Under the pieces are notes generated by a model. It was not told the DNA's origin. It ran no database searches and worked only from the letters and a program-made list of their open reading frames with translations. DNA of 64,000 nt from Flavobacterium sp. ZT3R18 (lineage in GTDB: Bacteria; Bacteroidota; Bacteroidia; Flavobacteriales; Flavobacteriaceae), in contig NZ_VJZS01000001.1 of the NCBI RefSeq assembly GCF_007097385.1, positions 186,001 through 250,000 of the forward strand, read 5' to 3'. The position numbers and the translations under genes were made by a program. Below, piece after piece: positions 10,211 to 21,400 of the stretch (positions within the stretch are counted from its first letter, which is position 1; every line of letters starts with the position of its first letter).

Positions 10211-10300
10211 TTGTAAGGAGCTATTCCTGCTATTCACTATATCTTTTCCTGCTTAAAGGAAGCAGGAAAAGGATATCGTTCCTATCAGGGCTATTGTATT
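10211..10300. repeat. Structured intergenic repeat element with long hairpin
   Basis: Between ruvB and queG. The left arm at 10239-10254 and right arm at 10260-10276 pair over 16 bp with one bulge and a 5-nt loop (AAAGG). Outside the hairpin, GGAGCTATTCCTGCTAT on the left faces CCTATCAGGGCTAT on the right and can pair further with internal loops. No ORF is present. The architecture (GGAGCTA...hairpin...GGGGCTA-like) resembles short structured repeats I recall from other Flavobacterium genomes. No T run follows, so it is not a classic terminator. Confidence 0.6.
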
Positions 10301-10334
10301 TGCAGAGACCAAGATTAATTTCTTTAAATTAGAA

Positions 10335-11273
<939 letters not shown>

Positions 11274-11616
11274 TAAGAGATTGATTTGTATCGGATCCTT
11301 TTTTTTAGATAAAAATTATTCTGTATAAATTTCTAGATAAAACTTTTGAGGATTGTATAGAGATAGAATGATTTTTTGGTTCTAAGTGTTGGTTAGCAAT
11401 TAGAGTAGGTTTGAAAGATGAGAATTTTGTGGTTTAATTGTATGAGAAATAATGTGTTCTTGATTCAATCATTTTTTTTATTTTTTTGAAAGAAAAACAA
11501 AGTTAAAGTAAAACTAACCGCACTAGAGGACTCTCTTTTGCTGTATAAATTATTTTATATTTTTACTGTTTATGTGTTATTTTTTTTTAACTTTAGCTTC
11601 TGTAAAATAAATTATT
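11274..11616. other. Gene-free AT-rich spacer
   Basis: The 343 nt between queG and the CBS gene have several T tracts and no supportable ORF. A 67-codon frame at 11538-11741 overlaps the CBS gene and is Phe/Lys-rich noise. A weak -7-like TAACTTTA near 11590-11597 could serve the CBS gene. I see no repeat family or clear hairpin here. Confidence 0.5.
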
Positions 11617-12051
11617 ATGACTGTAAATCAGATACTAAGCGTAAAAGGAAGGGAAGTTTATTCTATACCTTCTTCAATAACCGTATTCGAAGCATTGAGA
11701 ATAATGGGAGAAAAAAATATTGGAGCAGTTCTAGTCATTGAAGAGACTGTTTTAAAAGGAATTTTATCGGAGAGGGATTACGCTAGAAAAATTATTTTAA
11801 AGGATAAATCTTCAAAGAAAACAATGGTAAGTGATATTATGGAGACAGAAGTTGTGACTGTAAAGCCAACCGATGATTTAGAATATTGCATGGAATTAAT
11901 GACAGGGAAAAGAATACGACATTTGCCAGTTTCGGAGGATAATATCGTTATTGGGATTATTTCTATAGGGGATGTTGTAAAAGCAATAATAGAACTTCAA
12001 AAAAGTACCATTCAATATTTGGATTCCTATATTAGCGGAAGCAAGGCATAA
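11617..12051 (+). CDS. CBS domain pair protein
   Basis: 144-aa stand-alone protein consisting of two CBS motifs (about residues 1-60 and 70-135), the second with the typical HLPVSEDNIVIGIISIGDVVK pattern split across a beta-alpha-beta unit. Such pairs bind adenine nucleotides and act as energy-sensing regulators, often with an IMP-dehydrogenase-like fold. No catalytic domain is attached and no neighbour reveals the partner. The ATG at 11617 follows an A/T-rich leader. It is monocistronic, closed by the hairpin at 12063-12105. Confidence 0.85.
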   Translation: MTVNQILSVKGREVYSIPSSITVFEALRIMGEKNIGAVLVIEETVLKGILSERDYARKIILKDKSSKKTMVSDIMETEVVTVKPTDDLEYCMELMTGKRIRHLPVSEDNIVIGIISIGDVVKAIIELQKSTIQYLDSYISGSKA

Positions 12052-12062
12052 AATAAAAATAA

Positions 12063-12105
12063 AATTAAAAAAAGATAGCTGCATTTTATGTGGCTATTTT
12101 TTTTA
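12063..12105 (+). terminator. Intrinsic terminator after the CBS gene
   Basis: Stem ATAGCTGCAT (12075-12084) / ATGTGGCTAT (12088-12097) with two G-T wobbles and a 3-nt loop. It is preceded by an A run and followed by eight T. Confidence 0.8.
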
Positions 12106-12161
12106 AGAATTACCTCAAAATAAAATAATACGATAAAAGCTTACGATTAAATGAAGTCTGT

Positions 12162-12169
12162 TATCTTTG
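12162..12169 (+). promoter_or_regulatory. -7 promoter box for the malic enzyme gene
   Basis: TATCTTTG matches the Flavobacterium -7 consensus TAnnTTTG, 24 nt before the maeB ATG. No convincing -33 TTG is visible. Confidence 0.65.
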
Positions 12170-12193
12170 TAGATTGAAAAAAAAATTAAAATA

Positions 12194-14473
12194 ATGGATA
12201 AAAATAATAAAAGAAGAGAGGCACTGTTGTATCATGCTAAGCCTACTCCGGGAAAGATTCAGGTGGTTCCTACGAAAAAATATGCTACTCAAAGAGATTT
12301 GTCTTTGGCCTATTCTCCAGGTGTTGCTGAGCCTTGTCTGGAAATCGCAAAAGATGTAAATAATGTTTATAAATATACTGCCAAAGGGAATTTAGTTGCT
12401 GTAATTACAAATGGTACTGCCGTTTTAGGACTTGGAGATATTGGTCCAGAAGCTTCAAAACCAGTAATGGAGGGGAAAGGATTATTGTTTAAAATTTTTG
12501 CCGATATTGATGTATTCGATATTGAAATTGGGACTAAAGATATAGAAGAGTTTATTCAAACGGTTAAGAATATTGCACCGACATTTGGTGGAATCAATCT
12601 AGAAGACATAAAAGCACCGGAATCTTTTGAAATTGAGCGAAGATTGGTAGAAGAGCTTAATATTCCAGTGATGCATGATGATCAACATGGAACAGCAATT
12701 ATTTCTTCGGCGGCTTTAATAAATGCATTAGAATTAGCAGGTAAAAAAGCCGAAGACGTAAAAATGGTTGTGTCTGGAGCTGGATCTGCTGCTTTGGCCT
12801 GTGCCAATTTATACGTTCTGTTGGGGGTGAAAATTGAAAATATTTTGATGTTTAATAGTAAAGGACTCCTAACAAAAGACAATTCTTCCTTATCTGAATT
12901 GCAACAAAAGTATGCCAGAGACATTGAGCCAATAAGTCTTGAACAAGCTTTAATGGGAGCAGATCTTTTTCTAGGATTGTCTTCTGGGAATATCATGACT
13001 CCAAAAATGTTGCTGGGAATGGCCGATAATCCAATTGTTTTTGCAATGGCAAATCCTGAACCAGAAATTGATTATAATCTAGCTATTGCTACTCGTAAAG
13101 ATGTAATTATGGCAACGGGACGTTCTGATTTTCCAAATCAAGTGAATAATGTTCTTGGATTTCCTTATATTTTTAGAGGGGCATTAGATGTTCGTGCGAC
13201 CAAAATAAACGAAGCTATGAAAATGGCTGCAGTAAGAGCATTGGCCGCTTTGGCAAAAGAATCGGTTCCAGAACAAGTTAATATTGCTTATGGAGCGACT
13301 AAATTGGTTTTTGGAAGAGAATATATTATTCCTTCTCCATTTGACCCTAGATTGATAACCATTGTTGCGCCTGCTGTTGCCAAAGCCGCAATGGATTCTG
13401 GAGTTGCCCTTAACCCAATTACAGATTGGAATAAATATGAGGAAGAGCTTTTAAATCGTTTGGGGAATGACAATAAAATGGTTCGTTTAATAACCAATAG
13501 AGCCAAAACTGATCCTAAAAGAATTGTTTTTGCGGAGGCAGATCAACTTGACGTTCTAAAAGCTGCTCAAATTGTTGAGGAAGAAGGTATTGGTTTTCCG
13601 ATTTTATTAGGAAATAAAGAAATTATTTTGGAATTAAAAGAAGAGCTTGGTTTCTATGCTGATGTTCCTATTATTGATCCAAAATTAGATGAAGAACAAG
13701 AAAGAAGGGATCGATTTGCCAATACATTATGGGAGTCTAGAAAACGTAACGGGGTTTCCTTGTTTGATGCTCAAAAGTTCATGAGAGAAAGAAACTATTT
13801 TGCTGCCATGATGGTCAATTGTGGAGAAGCAGATGCTTTGGTTTCCGGACACTCTAGAAGTTATCCATCTGTTGTGAAGCCGATGCTGCAACTGGTAGGG
13901 AAAGCTGCCAATGCTTCTTTAGTGGCGACTACCAATATAATGATGACTGGTCGTGGCCCTATGTTTTTGTCGGATACCGCTATAAACGTGAATCCAACCG
14001 CAGAGGACTTGGCTAAAATTGCCGTAATGACTGCGAAAACTGCCAAAATGTTTGGAGTAGATCCTGTTATTGCAATGATTTCATATTCAAATTTTGGTTC
14101 GTCTGTAAATGAAAGTGCTTCAAAAGTAAAAGAAGCAGTCGCTTATTTACATAAAAATCATCCAGATATTGTCGTTGATGGTGAAGTTCAGGCCGATTTT
14201 GCTTTAAATCCAGAAATGTTAACGGCAAAGTTTCCGTTCTCTAAATTAGCAGGAAAAAAAGTAAATACTTTAATTTTTCCAAATTTGGAAGCAGCAAATA
14301 TTACCTATAAACTTTTGAAAGAATTGAATAAAGTAGGTTCTATAGGGCCTATTATGATGGGAATGAAAAGTCCAGTTCATATATTTCAATTGGGAGCAAG
14401 TGTTGAAGAAATGGTAAATATGGCTGCTGTAGCGGTTATTGATGCACAAGAAAAAAGTAATAAAGTGAAATAA
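12194..14473 (+). CDS. maeB: NADP-dependent malic enzyme fused to phosphotransacetylase-like domain
   Basis: 759-aa MaeB-type protein. Residues 1 to about 430 form the malic enzyme, which decarboxylates malate to pyruvate: Tyr and Lys catalytic motif near [12 protein letters not shown], the substrate/metal region MHDDQHGTA, and the NADP Rossmann motif [11 protein letters not shown]. Residues from about 430 to the end form a PTA/PTB domain that in MaeB proteins is usually regulatory, binding acetyl-CoA, rather than catalytic. Length is standard for this fusion. It is transcribed alone from its own TATCTTTG box and followed by a family A repeat. Confidence 0.94.
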   Translation: MDKNNKRREALLYHAKPTPGKIQVVPTKKYATQRDLSLAYSPGVAEPCLEIAKDVNNVYKYTAKGNLVAVITNGTAVLGLGDIGPEASKPVMEGKGLLFKIFADIDVFDIEIGTKDIEEFIQTVKNIAPTFGGINLEDIKAPESFEIERRLVEELNIPVMHDDQHGTAIISSAALINALELAGKKAEDVKMVVSGAGSAALACANLYVLLGVKIENILMFNSKGLLTKDNSSLSELQQKYARDIEPISLEQALMGADLFLGLSSGNIMTPKMLLGMADNPIVFAMANPEPEIDYNLAIATRKDVIMATGRSDFPNQVNNVLGFPYIFRGALDVRATKINEAMKMAAVRALAALAKESVPEQVNIAYGATKLVFGREYIIPSPFDPRLITIVAPAVAKAAMDSGVALNPITDWNKYEEELLNRLGNDNKMVRLITNRAKTDPKRIVFAEADQLDVLKAAQIVEEEGIGFPILLGNKEIILELKEELGFYADVPIIDPKLDEEQERRDRFANTLWESRKRNGVSLFDAQKFMRERNYFAAMMVNCGEADALVSGHSRSYPSVVKPMLQLVGKAANASLVATTNIMMTGRGPMFLSDTAINVNPTAEDLAKIAVMTAKTAKMFGVDPVIAMISYSNFGSSVNESASKVKEAVAYLHKNHPDIVVDGEVQADFALNPEMLTAKFPFSKLAGKKVNTLIFPNLEAANITYKLLKELNKVGSIGPIMMGMKSPVHIFQLGASVEEMVNMAAVAVIDAQEKSNKVK

Positions 14474-14665
14474 TCAGTTTTCAGTTTACAGTCTCAGTTT
14501 ACAGTCTCAGTTTACAGTTTAAAAAGGAGTATAATACAGCTTACTTTTTTTTTAATAGTGTTAAGAATGCAAATTTCAATGTTTACAGACAACTCTGAAA
14601 ACTGTGACCTTAATGCTTATAGGCAACTCTGAAAACTGCGACTGAAAACCGAAAACTAAAATAGT
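14474..14665. repeat. Family A intergenic inverted-repeat element, copy 1
   Basis: The left side has three tandem copies of the 13-mer TCAGTTTACAGTC (14480-14520) after CAGTTTTCAG. The centre is a T10 tract plus AAGAATGC. The right side has CTCTGAAAACTGTGACC (14592-14608) and again CTCTGAAAACTGCGACTG (14626-14643), which are complementary to the left words. The centre and right side align with copy 3 at 60462-60616. The spacer to ruvA (14666-14799) holds the ruvA promoter and nothing else I can see. Confidence 0.75.
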
Positions 14666-14775
14666 TTCGAATAATACTGTTTGAGATTTTAAGGTTAAAA
14701 TGTAAAGTGTTGGTTTTTACTTAAAAGTGAATGCCATAAACGTAGTACAATTTGTCTTTTAATCTCAAATTTTAT

Positions 14776-14783
14776 TATATTTG
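14776..14783 (+). promoter_or_regulatory. -7 promoter box for ruvA-sprA
   Basis: TATATTTG, a perfect TAnnTTTG match 16 nt before the ruvA ATG. A TTTG at 14751-14754 is a possible -33 element at a 21-nt spacing. Confidence 0.7.
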
Positions 14784-14799
14784 AACAGATATTTTATTT

Positions 14800-15381
14800 A
14801 TGATAGCACATTTGCAAGGAAAATTAGTAGAGAAATCGCCTACGGAAGTTATAATTGACTGCGGTGGAGTTGGTTATCATGTAAATATATCTTTACATAC
14901 GTATTCGTTAATTCCCAATGTAGACTTCGTAAAATTGTACACCTATCTTCAAATAAAGGAAGATGCTCATACTTTGTTCGGTTTTGTAGAGAAATCCGAA
15001 AGAGAAATTTTTAAGATGTTACTTTCTGTTTCTGGTATTGGGGCCAGTATTGCACGTACGATGCTTTCTTCTTTAGATCCAAAGCAAATTATTAATGCAA
15101 TTGCATCCGGAGATGTTGTAACCATTCAGACTATAAAAGGGATTGGGAGTAAAACAGCACAAAGAGTAATACTCGATTTGAAAGAGAAAGTGTTAAAATT
15201 ATACGATTTAGATGATGTTACGCTATCACAAAGCAATACAAACAAAGATGAAGCGTTATCTGCTCTAGAAGTTTTGGGATTTGTTAGGAAAACTTCTGAG
15301 AAAATAATTGAAAAAATTGTTAAAGAAGATCCCGAAGCTACTGTTGAATCTATAATTAAAAAAGCTTTAAAAAACTTATAA
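14800..15381 (+). CDS. ruvA: Holliday junction DNA-binding protein RuvA
   Basis: 193-aa RuvA, the tetrameric Holliday-junction-binding partner of RuvB. It has an N-terminal OB fold (residues 1-62), two helix-hairpin-helix motifs (VSGIGASIAR near residue 76 and IKGIGSKTAQR near residue 111), and a C-terminal RuvB-binding three-helix domain (about 145-193, including LGFVRKTSEK). Normal length. sprA starts 22 nt downstream, so ruvA and sprA are probably cotranscribed, an order I recall from other flavobacteria. Confidence 0.95.
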   Translation: MIAHLQGKLVEKSPTEVIIDCGGVGYHVNISLHTYSLIPNVDFVKLYTYLQIKEDAHTLFGFVEKSEREIFKMLLSVSGIGASIARTMLSSLDPKQIINAIASGDVVTIQTIKGIGSKTAQRVILDLKEKVLKLYDLDDVTLSQSNTNKDEALSALEVLGFVRKTSEKIIEKIVKEDPEATVESIIKKALKNL

Positions 15382-15403
15382 AGTCATAAGAAGCCTAATT
15401 GAT

Positions 15404-18400
15404 ATGCATAAAATTTATGTTTTTTTGCTGGTCTTATTTTGCGGTTTTGCATCGCAGGCTCAAGTGCAACAAATTGTTCAGGATACCGTTAAAAAAGGGT
15501 ATGATGTAGGGAAAATTCAAATTAAAGACCCCCAAAGCATTCTTTCTGCCTACACTTACGATCCTGTTACAGATACCTATGTCTATACCAATTCTGTTGA
15601 TGGATTCAATATCAATTATCCTATAGTTTTATCTCCGGCAGAGTATGAAAAATTAGTCTTGAAAGAATCCATGAGTGATTATTTTAAGAAAAAAGTAGAT
15701 GCAATAGATGGTAAAAAAGAAGGTAGTGAAGCAGCAAAGAAAGATTTATTGCCTCGATATTATATTAAATCAGGACTTTTTGAATCTATTTTTGGAAGCA
15801 ATACCATCGATGTTAAGCCTACTGGATCGGTAGAAATTGATTTAGGGGTATTGTATACCAAACAAGACAATCCTGCATTTTCTCCTAGAAATAGATCTAA
15901 TACTTCTTTCGATTTTAATCAAAGGATTAGTATGAGTTTGATGGGAAAAGTTGGGACCCGACTTCAGGTCAATGCTAATTTCGATACCCAATCTACTTTT
16001 GCGTTTCAAAACTTATTCAAGTTAGCTTATACTCCCGCAGATGACGATATAGTTCGGAAAATTGAGGTAGGTAACGTGAGTATGCCTTTAAACAGTACTT
16101 TGATTGTTGGTGCTCAAAGTTTATTTGGTGTAAAAACCGAGTTGCAATTTGGGAAAACAACTGTTACAGGTGTTTTTTCAGAACAGAAATCTCAAGCTAA
16201 AAAGGTAGTGGCTCAAGGAGGAGGAACCATTCAAGAATTTGAAATGTATGGTGCGGATTATGATAACGACAGGCACTACTTTTTGTCTCAATATTTTAGG
16301 GATAAGTACGATAGTTCGTTGAAAAGTTACCCTTTTATTGATAGTAGGGTTCAAATTTCGAGAATAGAGGTTTGGGTAACCAATAAACAAAATCGTGTCA
16401 ATGCAACTAGTAATAATTTAAGGAATATAATTGCGCTTCAGGATTTGGGAGAAGGGGAACTTGCGGACTCAAATGGTATTCCAATAGCTGGTAAACAAAA
16501 TGATGTGGTAGTTATAAAGCCTATTCCGTCAAACTTTTTTATTGACCAGCCAGCTCCATTAATAAAGTCATACCCCTCTGATAATAAAAACAATCAGTAT
16601 GACCCAAATTTAATCAAGACTGGTACAGGATTTTTGAATGATAAAATCCGTGAAATTGTAACTGCAAAGGATGGGTTTTCTACTGCTATCAATGTTATTG
16701 AAGGACAAGATTATTCAAAATTAGAAAACGCACGAAAATTATTGCCCAATGAATATACGTTTAATGCACAATTAGGGTACATATCATTGCAACAACGTTT
16801 GGGTAATGATGAAATTTTGGCGGTTGCCTATCAATATTCAATTGGAGATCAGGTGTATCAAGTGGGTGAATTTGGTAATGATGGTGTAGATCCTACTGTA
16901 GTTACGGGTACTCAGCCCTCTAATCAAACGATTGTGACTCAAACTTTGATCTTGAAGATGCTAAAAAGCAGTTTGACAAACGTTTCGAACCCAGTTTGGA
17001 ATTTGATGATGAAAAATATTTATCAAATTCAAGGGGCGTACCAATTAGTGCAAGATGATTTTAGGTTTAATATTTTATATAAAAATCCATCTCCCCTAAA
17101 TTATATTACTCCTGTAGAAGGGAGTTCATTTCCGTCAAATCCTACTCCTGAAAATACGGTAGAAAATACCACTTTATTAAAAGTGTTAAACGTAGATAGA
17201 TTGAACTTTAATAATGATCCACAAGTGGGTGGTGATGGTTTTTTTGATTTTGTCCCTGGGCTAACCGTAGATACACAAAATGGTAGATTGATATTTACTA
17301 CTAAAGAACCCTTTGGAGAATTAATGTTTTCTAAATTAAAAACTCCAAATTCGTTTGAAGATTATAAGGATGTGACCACTTATAATCCCAATCAAAAGAA
17401 ATATGTGAATCCTAATATGTATAGAAATACACAAGCCGTAGCTTCACAAAATCCGGAGTTGAATAAATTTTTATTAAGAGGGAAATACAAATCAACAGGA
17501 GGAGATGGAATTCCAATTGGGGCTTATAATGTGCCTCTAGGATCTGTAAAAGTTACTGCCGCAGGAAGAGTATTGGTAGAAGGTATAGATTATAGTGTTA
17601 ATTATCAATTGGGAAGGGTTCAGATTCTGGATCCATCTCTTCAAGCTTCTAATACGCCAATAGAAATTTCTTTAGAAAACAATTCTACTTTTGGTCAGCA
17701 AACAAGAAGATTTGTTGGTGTAAATGTAGACCACCTAATAAATGAGAATTTTATGGTTGGAGGGACTTTTTTAAATATGAGTGAAAAACCCTTTACCCAA
17801 AAAACAAGTTACGGTCAGGAGTCGGTTAATAATAGTATTTTTGGATTACATGGACATTATTCATCTCCTGTTCCCTTTTTTACACGATTGGTTAACAAAC
17901 TCCCTAACATGGACACTGATGTGCCTTCGAATATTTCAGTAAGTGGAGAGGTTGCTTATTTGTTGCCTAATGCATCTAAAGGAGATCAGTTTGAAGGGCA
18001 ATCTACTATATATGTAGATGATTTTGAAAGTTCTCAGTCGTCAATAGATTTGCGCTCTCCGTATGCCTGGAGTTTGGCTTCTACGCCAGAAAATAACCCC
18101 AAAAGCAAATACAACTTTAATGGAAATTTAGAAGGGTTGGATTATGGATTTAAAAGGTCAAAATTATCTTGGTATTCTATTGACCCCGTTTTTTATACAT
18201 CAAAACCATCTGGAATATCAAATGATGATTTGTCATTGAATACGACAAGAAGAGTATATAGTGAAGAATTATATCCTTTGACAGATATTGTACAAGGGCA
18301 ATCCTTGGTGGTTAATACTTTGGATTTAAGCTATTATCCTTCTGATAGAGGTTCTTATAATAATGGAGCTAATGTAGGGACTGCACCAAAAGATAATTTT

Positions 18401-21400
18401 GCGGGTATTATGCGGTCGTTAAGTGCTACCAATTTTGAACAAAGTAACGTAGAATACATTCAGTTTTGGGTAATGGATCCTTATATTGGAGAAGGGAGTG
18501 TGCCTAAAACAAATTCAGGGAAAATCTATTTTAATCTTGGAGAAATTTCTGAAGATGTTCTGAAAGATGGTAGAAAACTATATGAAAACGGACTGGGCGC
18601 TAATCAAGTTTTGGTAAATCCTGCACCAGTTTGGGGTAATGCCCCAGCTTCTCAATCTTTAATTTATGCATTTGATAACAATGAAGGGAATAGAACCGCT
18701 CAAGATGTTGGTTTAGATGGTCTTCCTACAGCTAGTGAAGGCGGAGTTTATACTAATTATGCTTCTGAACCAGACCCAGCGGGTGATGATTATACTTATT
18801 ATTTAAATACGACCGGAAGTGTTATTGATCGCTATAAAAATTACAATGGTGTAGATGGAAATTCAGCGGTTAATATAAATTCTCCTAACAGAGGTTCTTC
18901 TACAGTTCCAGATGTTGAGGATATCAATAGGGATAATACCATGAATACGATCAATGCATATTATGAGTATAGTATTGATATGAAACCGGGTATGTCTGTG
19001 GGAGAAAACTATATTTCGGATATTAGGAATACACAAGTGACATTGGTAAATGGTAATTCAACAGAAGCAAGATGGATACAATTTAAAATTCCGATTAAAC
19101 AATATGAAAATAAAATAGGGAGTATTTCTGATTTTAATTCAATCCGCTTTATGCGAATGTTCTTGACTAATTTTACAGATCAGGTTACGTTGCGTTTTGG
19201 AGCTTTAGATTTAATAAGAGGAGAATGGAGATTATATGATAAAGAGTTAGGATCTAGTGGGGTAATAGAGCCAAATCCATTGACAACTTTTGGGACAGCT
19301 GCTGTAAATATTGAAGAGAACTCGAATCGTTGTCCGATAAATTATGTGAGTCCGCCTAGCGTGGTTAGAGAGCAATTGTATAATAACAATACCATAATCA
19401 AACAGGACGAACAGTCCTTGTCAATGAAGGTTTCGGGAAAAGGACTTGAACCTTTACATGGCAGAGGTGCATACAAGAGTTTTAATGTGGACATGCGTCA
19501 GTATAAAAATATAAAAATGTTTCTCCATGCGGAATCTTTGCCGGGAGAGGTAGATTTGCAGGACAATCAGATGGTTGCTTTTATTCGTTTTGGAAGTGAT
19601 TATGCAGATGATTTTTATCAAATAGAAATTCCTTTAAAAGTGACGCTGCCTGCTGGGAAAGTTGGGTCAGTTTGTTCTCCTTTAAGCCCGGAATTGGTTT
19701 GGCCGAGTGATAATGAAATTGATCTTTCGCTAAGCTTGTTGACGAAATTAAAACTTCAAGCTTTGAAGATTAACCAAAGTACTTTGCCTCCTGATGGGAT
19801 TTATTATCAAACTGAAGGAGAATTGAATCCTGATTTGGCCGGTAAAGGAAATATGCTGCGATTGGGTATAAAAGGAAACCCAAACATGGGAATGGTTCGA
19901 ACTATTATGATGGGTTTGAAAAGTAATGAATCTCATCAAGATATTAAAGGAGAGGTGTGGTTTGACGAACTTCGTTTGGCCGATATGGATAATAAAGGCG
20001 GTATGGCAGCTTTACTGAATGTTGACACCAATTTTGCAGATTTAGGAACACTGTCTTTTACTGGAAACATGAAAAATTATGGTTTTGGAAGTTTAGAACA
20101 AGGACCTAACGAAAGAAGTAGAGAGGATTTACAACAGTATAATGTCGTTACCAATATAAATTTAGGTAAACTTTTGCCAAAAAAATGGGGGCTTAATTTG
20201 CCTTTTAATTATTCTATTGGGGAATCTGTAATTACCCCAGAATATGACCCTTTTTACGAAGATGTAAAATTGGATCAAGTCTTAGAAGAAGCTAGTAGCG
20301 ATGCCGAAAAGAAAAAAATATTAACCCAAGCGATAGATTATACCAAACGTAAAAGTATCAACTTGATTGGTGTACGAAAAGAAAGAGGTTTGGAACAAAA
20401 GCCAAGGGTTTATGATCCGGAAAACTTTACTTTTTCGCAATATTATAACGAAGTAGAGCGTCATGATTTTGAAGTTGAAAAAAACTTAGATCAACAGACT
20501 AGAACTGCGGTAGATTATGCTTTTACTTTTCAGCCAAAAGAGGTTGTGCCTTTTCAGAAAACTAAGTTTATGAAAAAAAGTTCCTACTGGAAGTTTTTAA
20601 GTGATATCAATTTTAATTATTTACCTTCCAGTATTACATTCAATACCAATATTGTGAGGCAAAATAATTTGCAACAATTCAGACAAGTTGAAGATATTGG
20701 AATTGGTTTCGACCCCTTATATAGAAGGAATTTTGGGTTTAATTATCAATATGGGTTTAATTATAACTTGACGAAATCGTTAAAAGTAAATTATACCGCT
20801 TCATCACGAAATATTGTAAAAAGCTACTTGGATGAGAATGATGTGCCTTTAGATAATTTTACTATTTGGGATAGGTATTTAGATACAGGAACAACAAATA
20901 ATCACATGCAACAGTTTGTGTTGAATTATGATATTCCATTGTATAAAATTCCAGCTCTTGGTTTTGTAAAAGCCAGTTTGTCTTATACAGGAGATTATAG
21001 TTGGCAACAAGCCTCTACTGCATTGAGCGATGTTAAAATTGGAGATCTGCATTATAATTTAGGAAACACAGTGCAAAATGCTCAATCAACGAATTTGAAT
21101 GGGACTTTTAATATGGAGACTTTCTATAAATATATAGGCATATCTAAGGATTCAAAAAAAGCAAATGTTACTATAAAAACGGCTCCTCCTAAACCGGGTG
21201 AAAAAGTAGTAAAAACAGATGTGTCAAAAAATATAAATAGGAATTTGTTTTTAGATGGACTTTATGGAGTTCTGACCAGTGTAAAAAATGTGCAACTTAG
21301 TTTTACTGAAAACAGAGGAACTGTTTTGCCCGGTTTTCTTCCGGGTGTTGGTTTTTTTGGTTCGCAAAAACCAACCTTGGGATTTGTGTTCGGAAGTCAG

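Noticed and set aside
11538..11741. 67-codon ORF upstream of and overlapping the CBS gene
   Set aside because: Low-complexity Phe/Tyr/Lys translation in another frame, overlaps the well-supported CBS gene by more than 100 nt, no start context.
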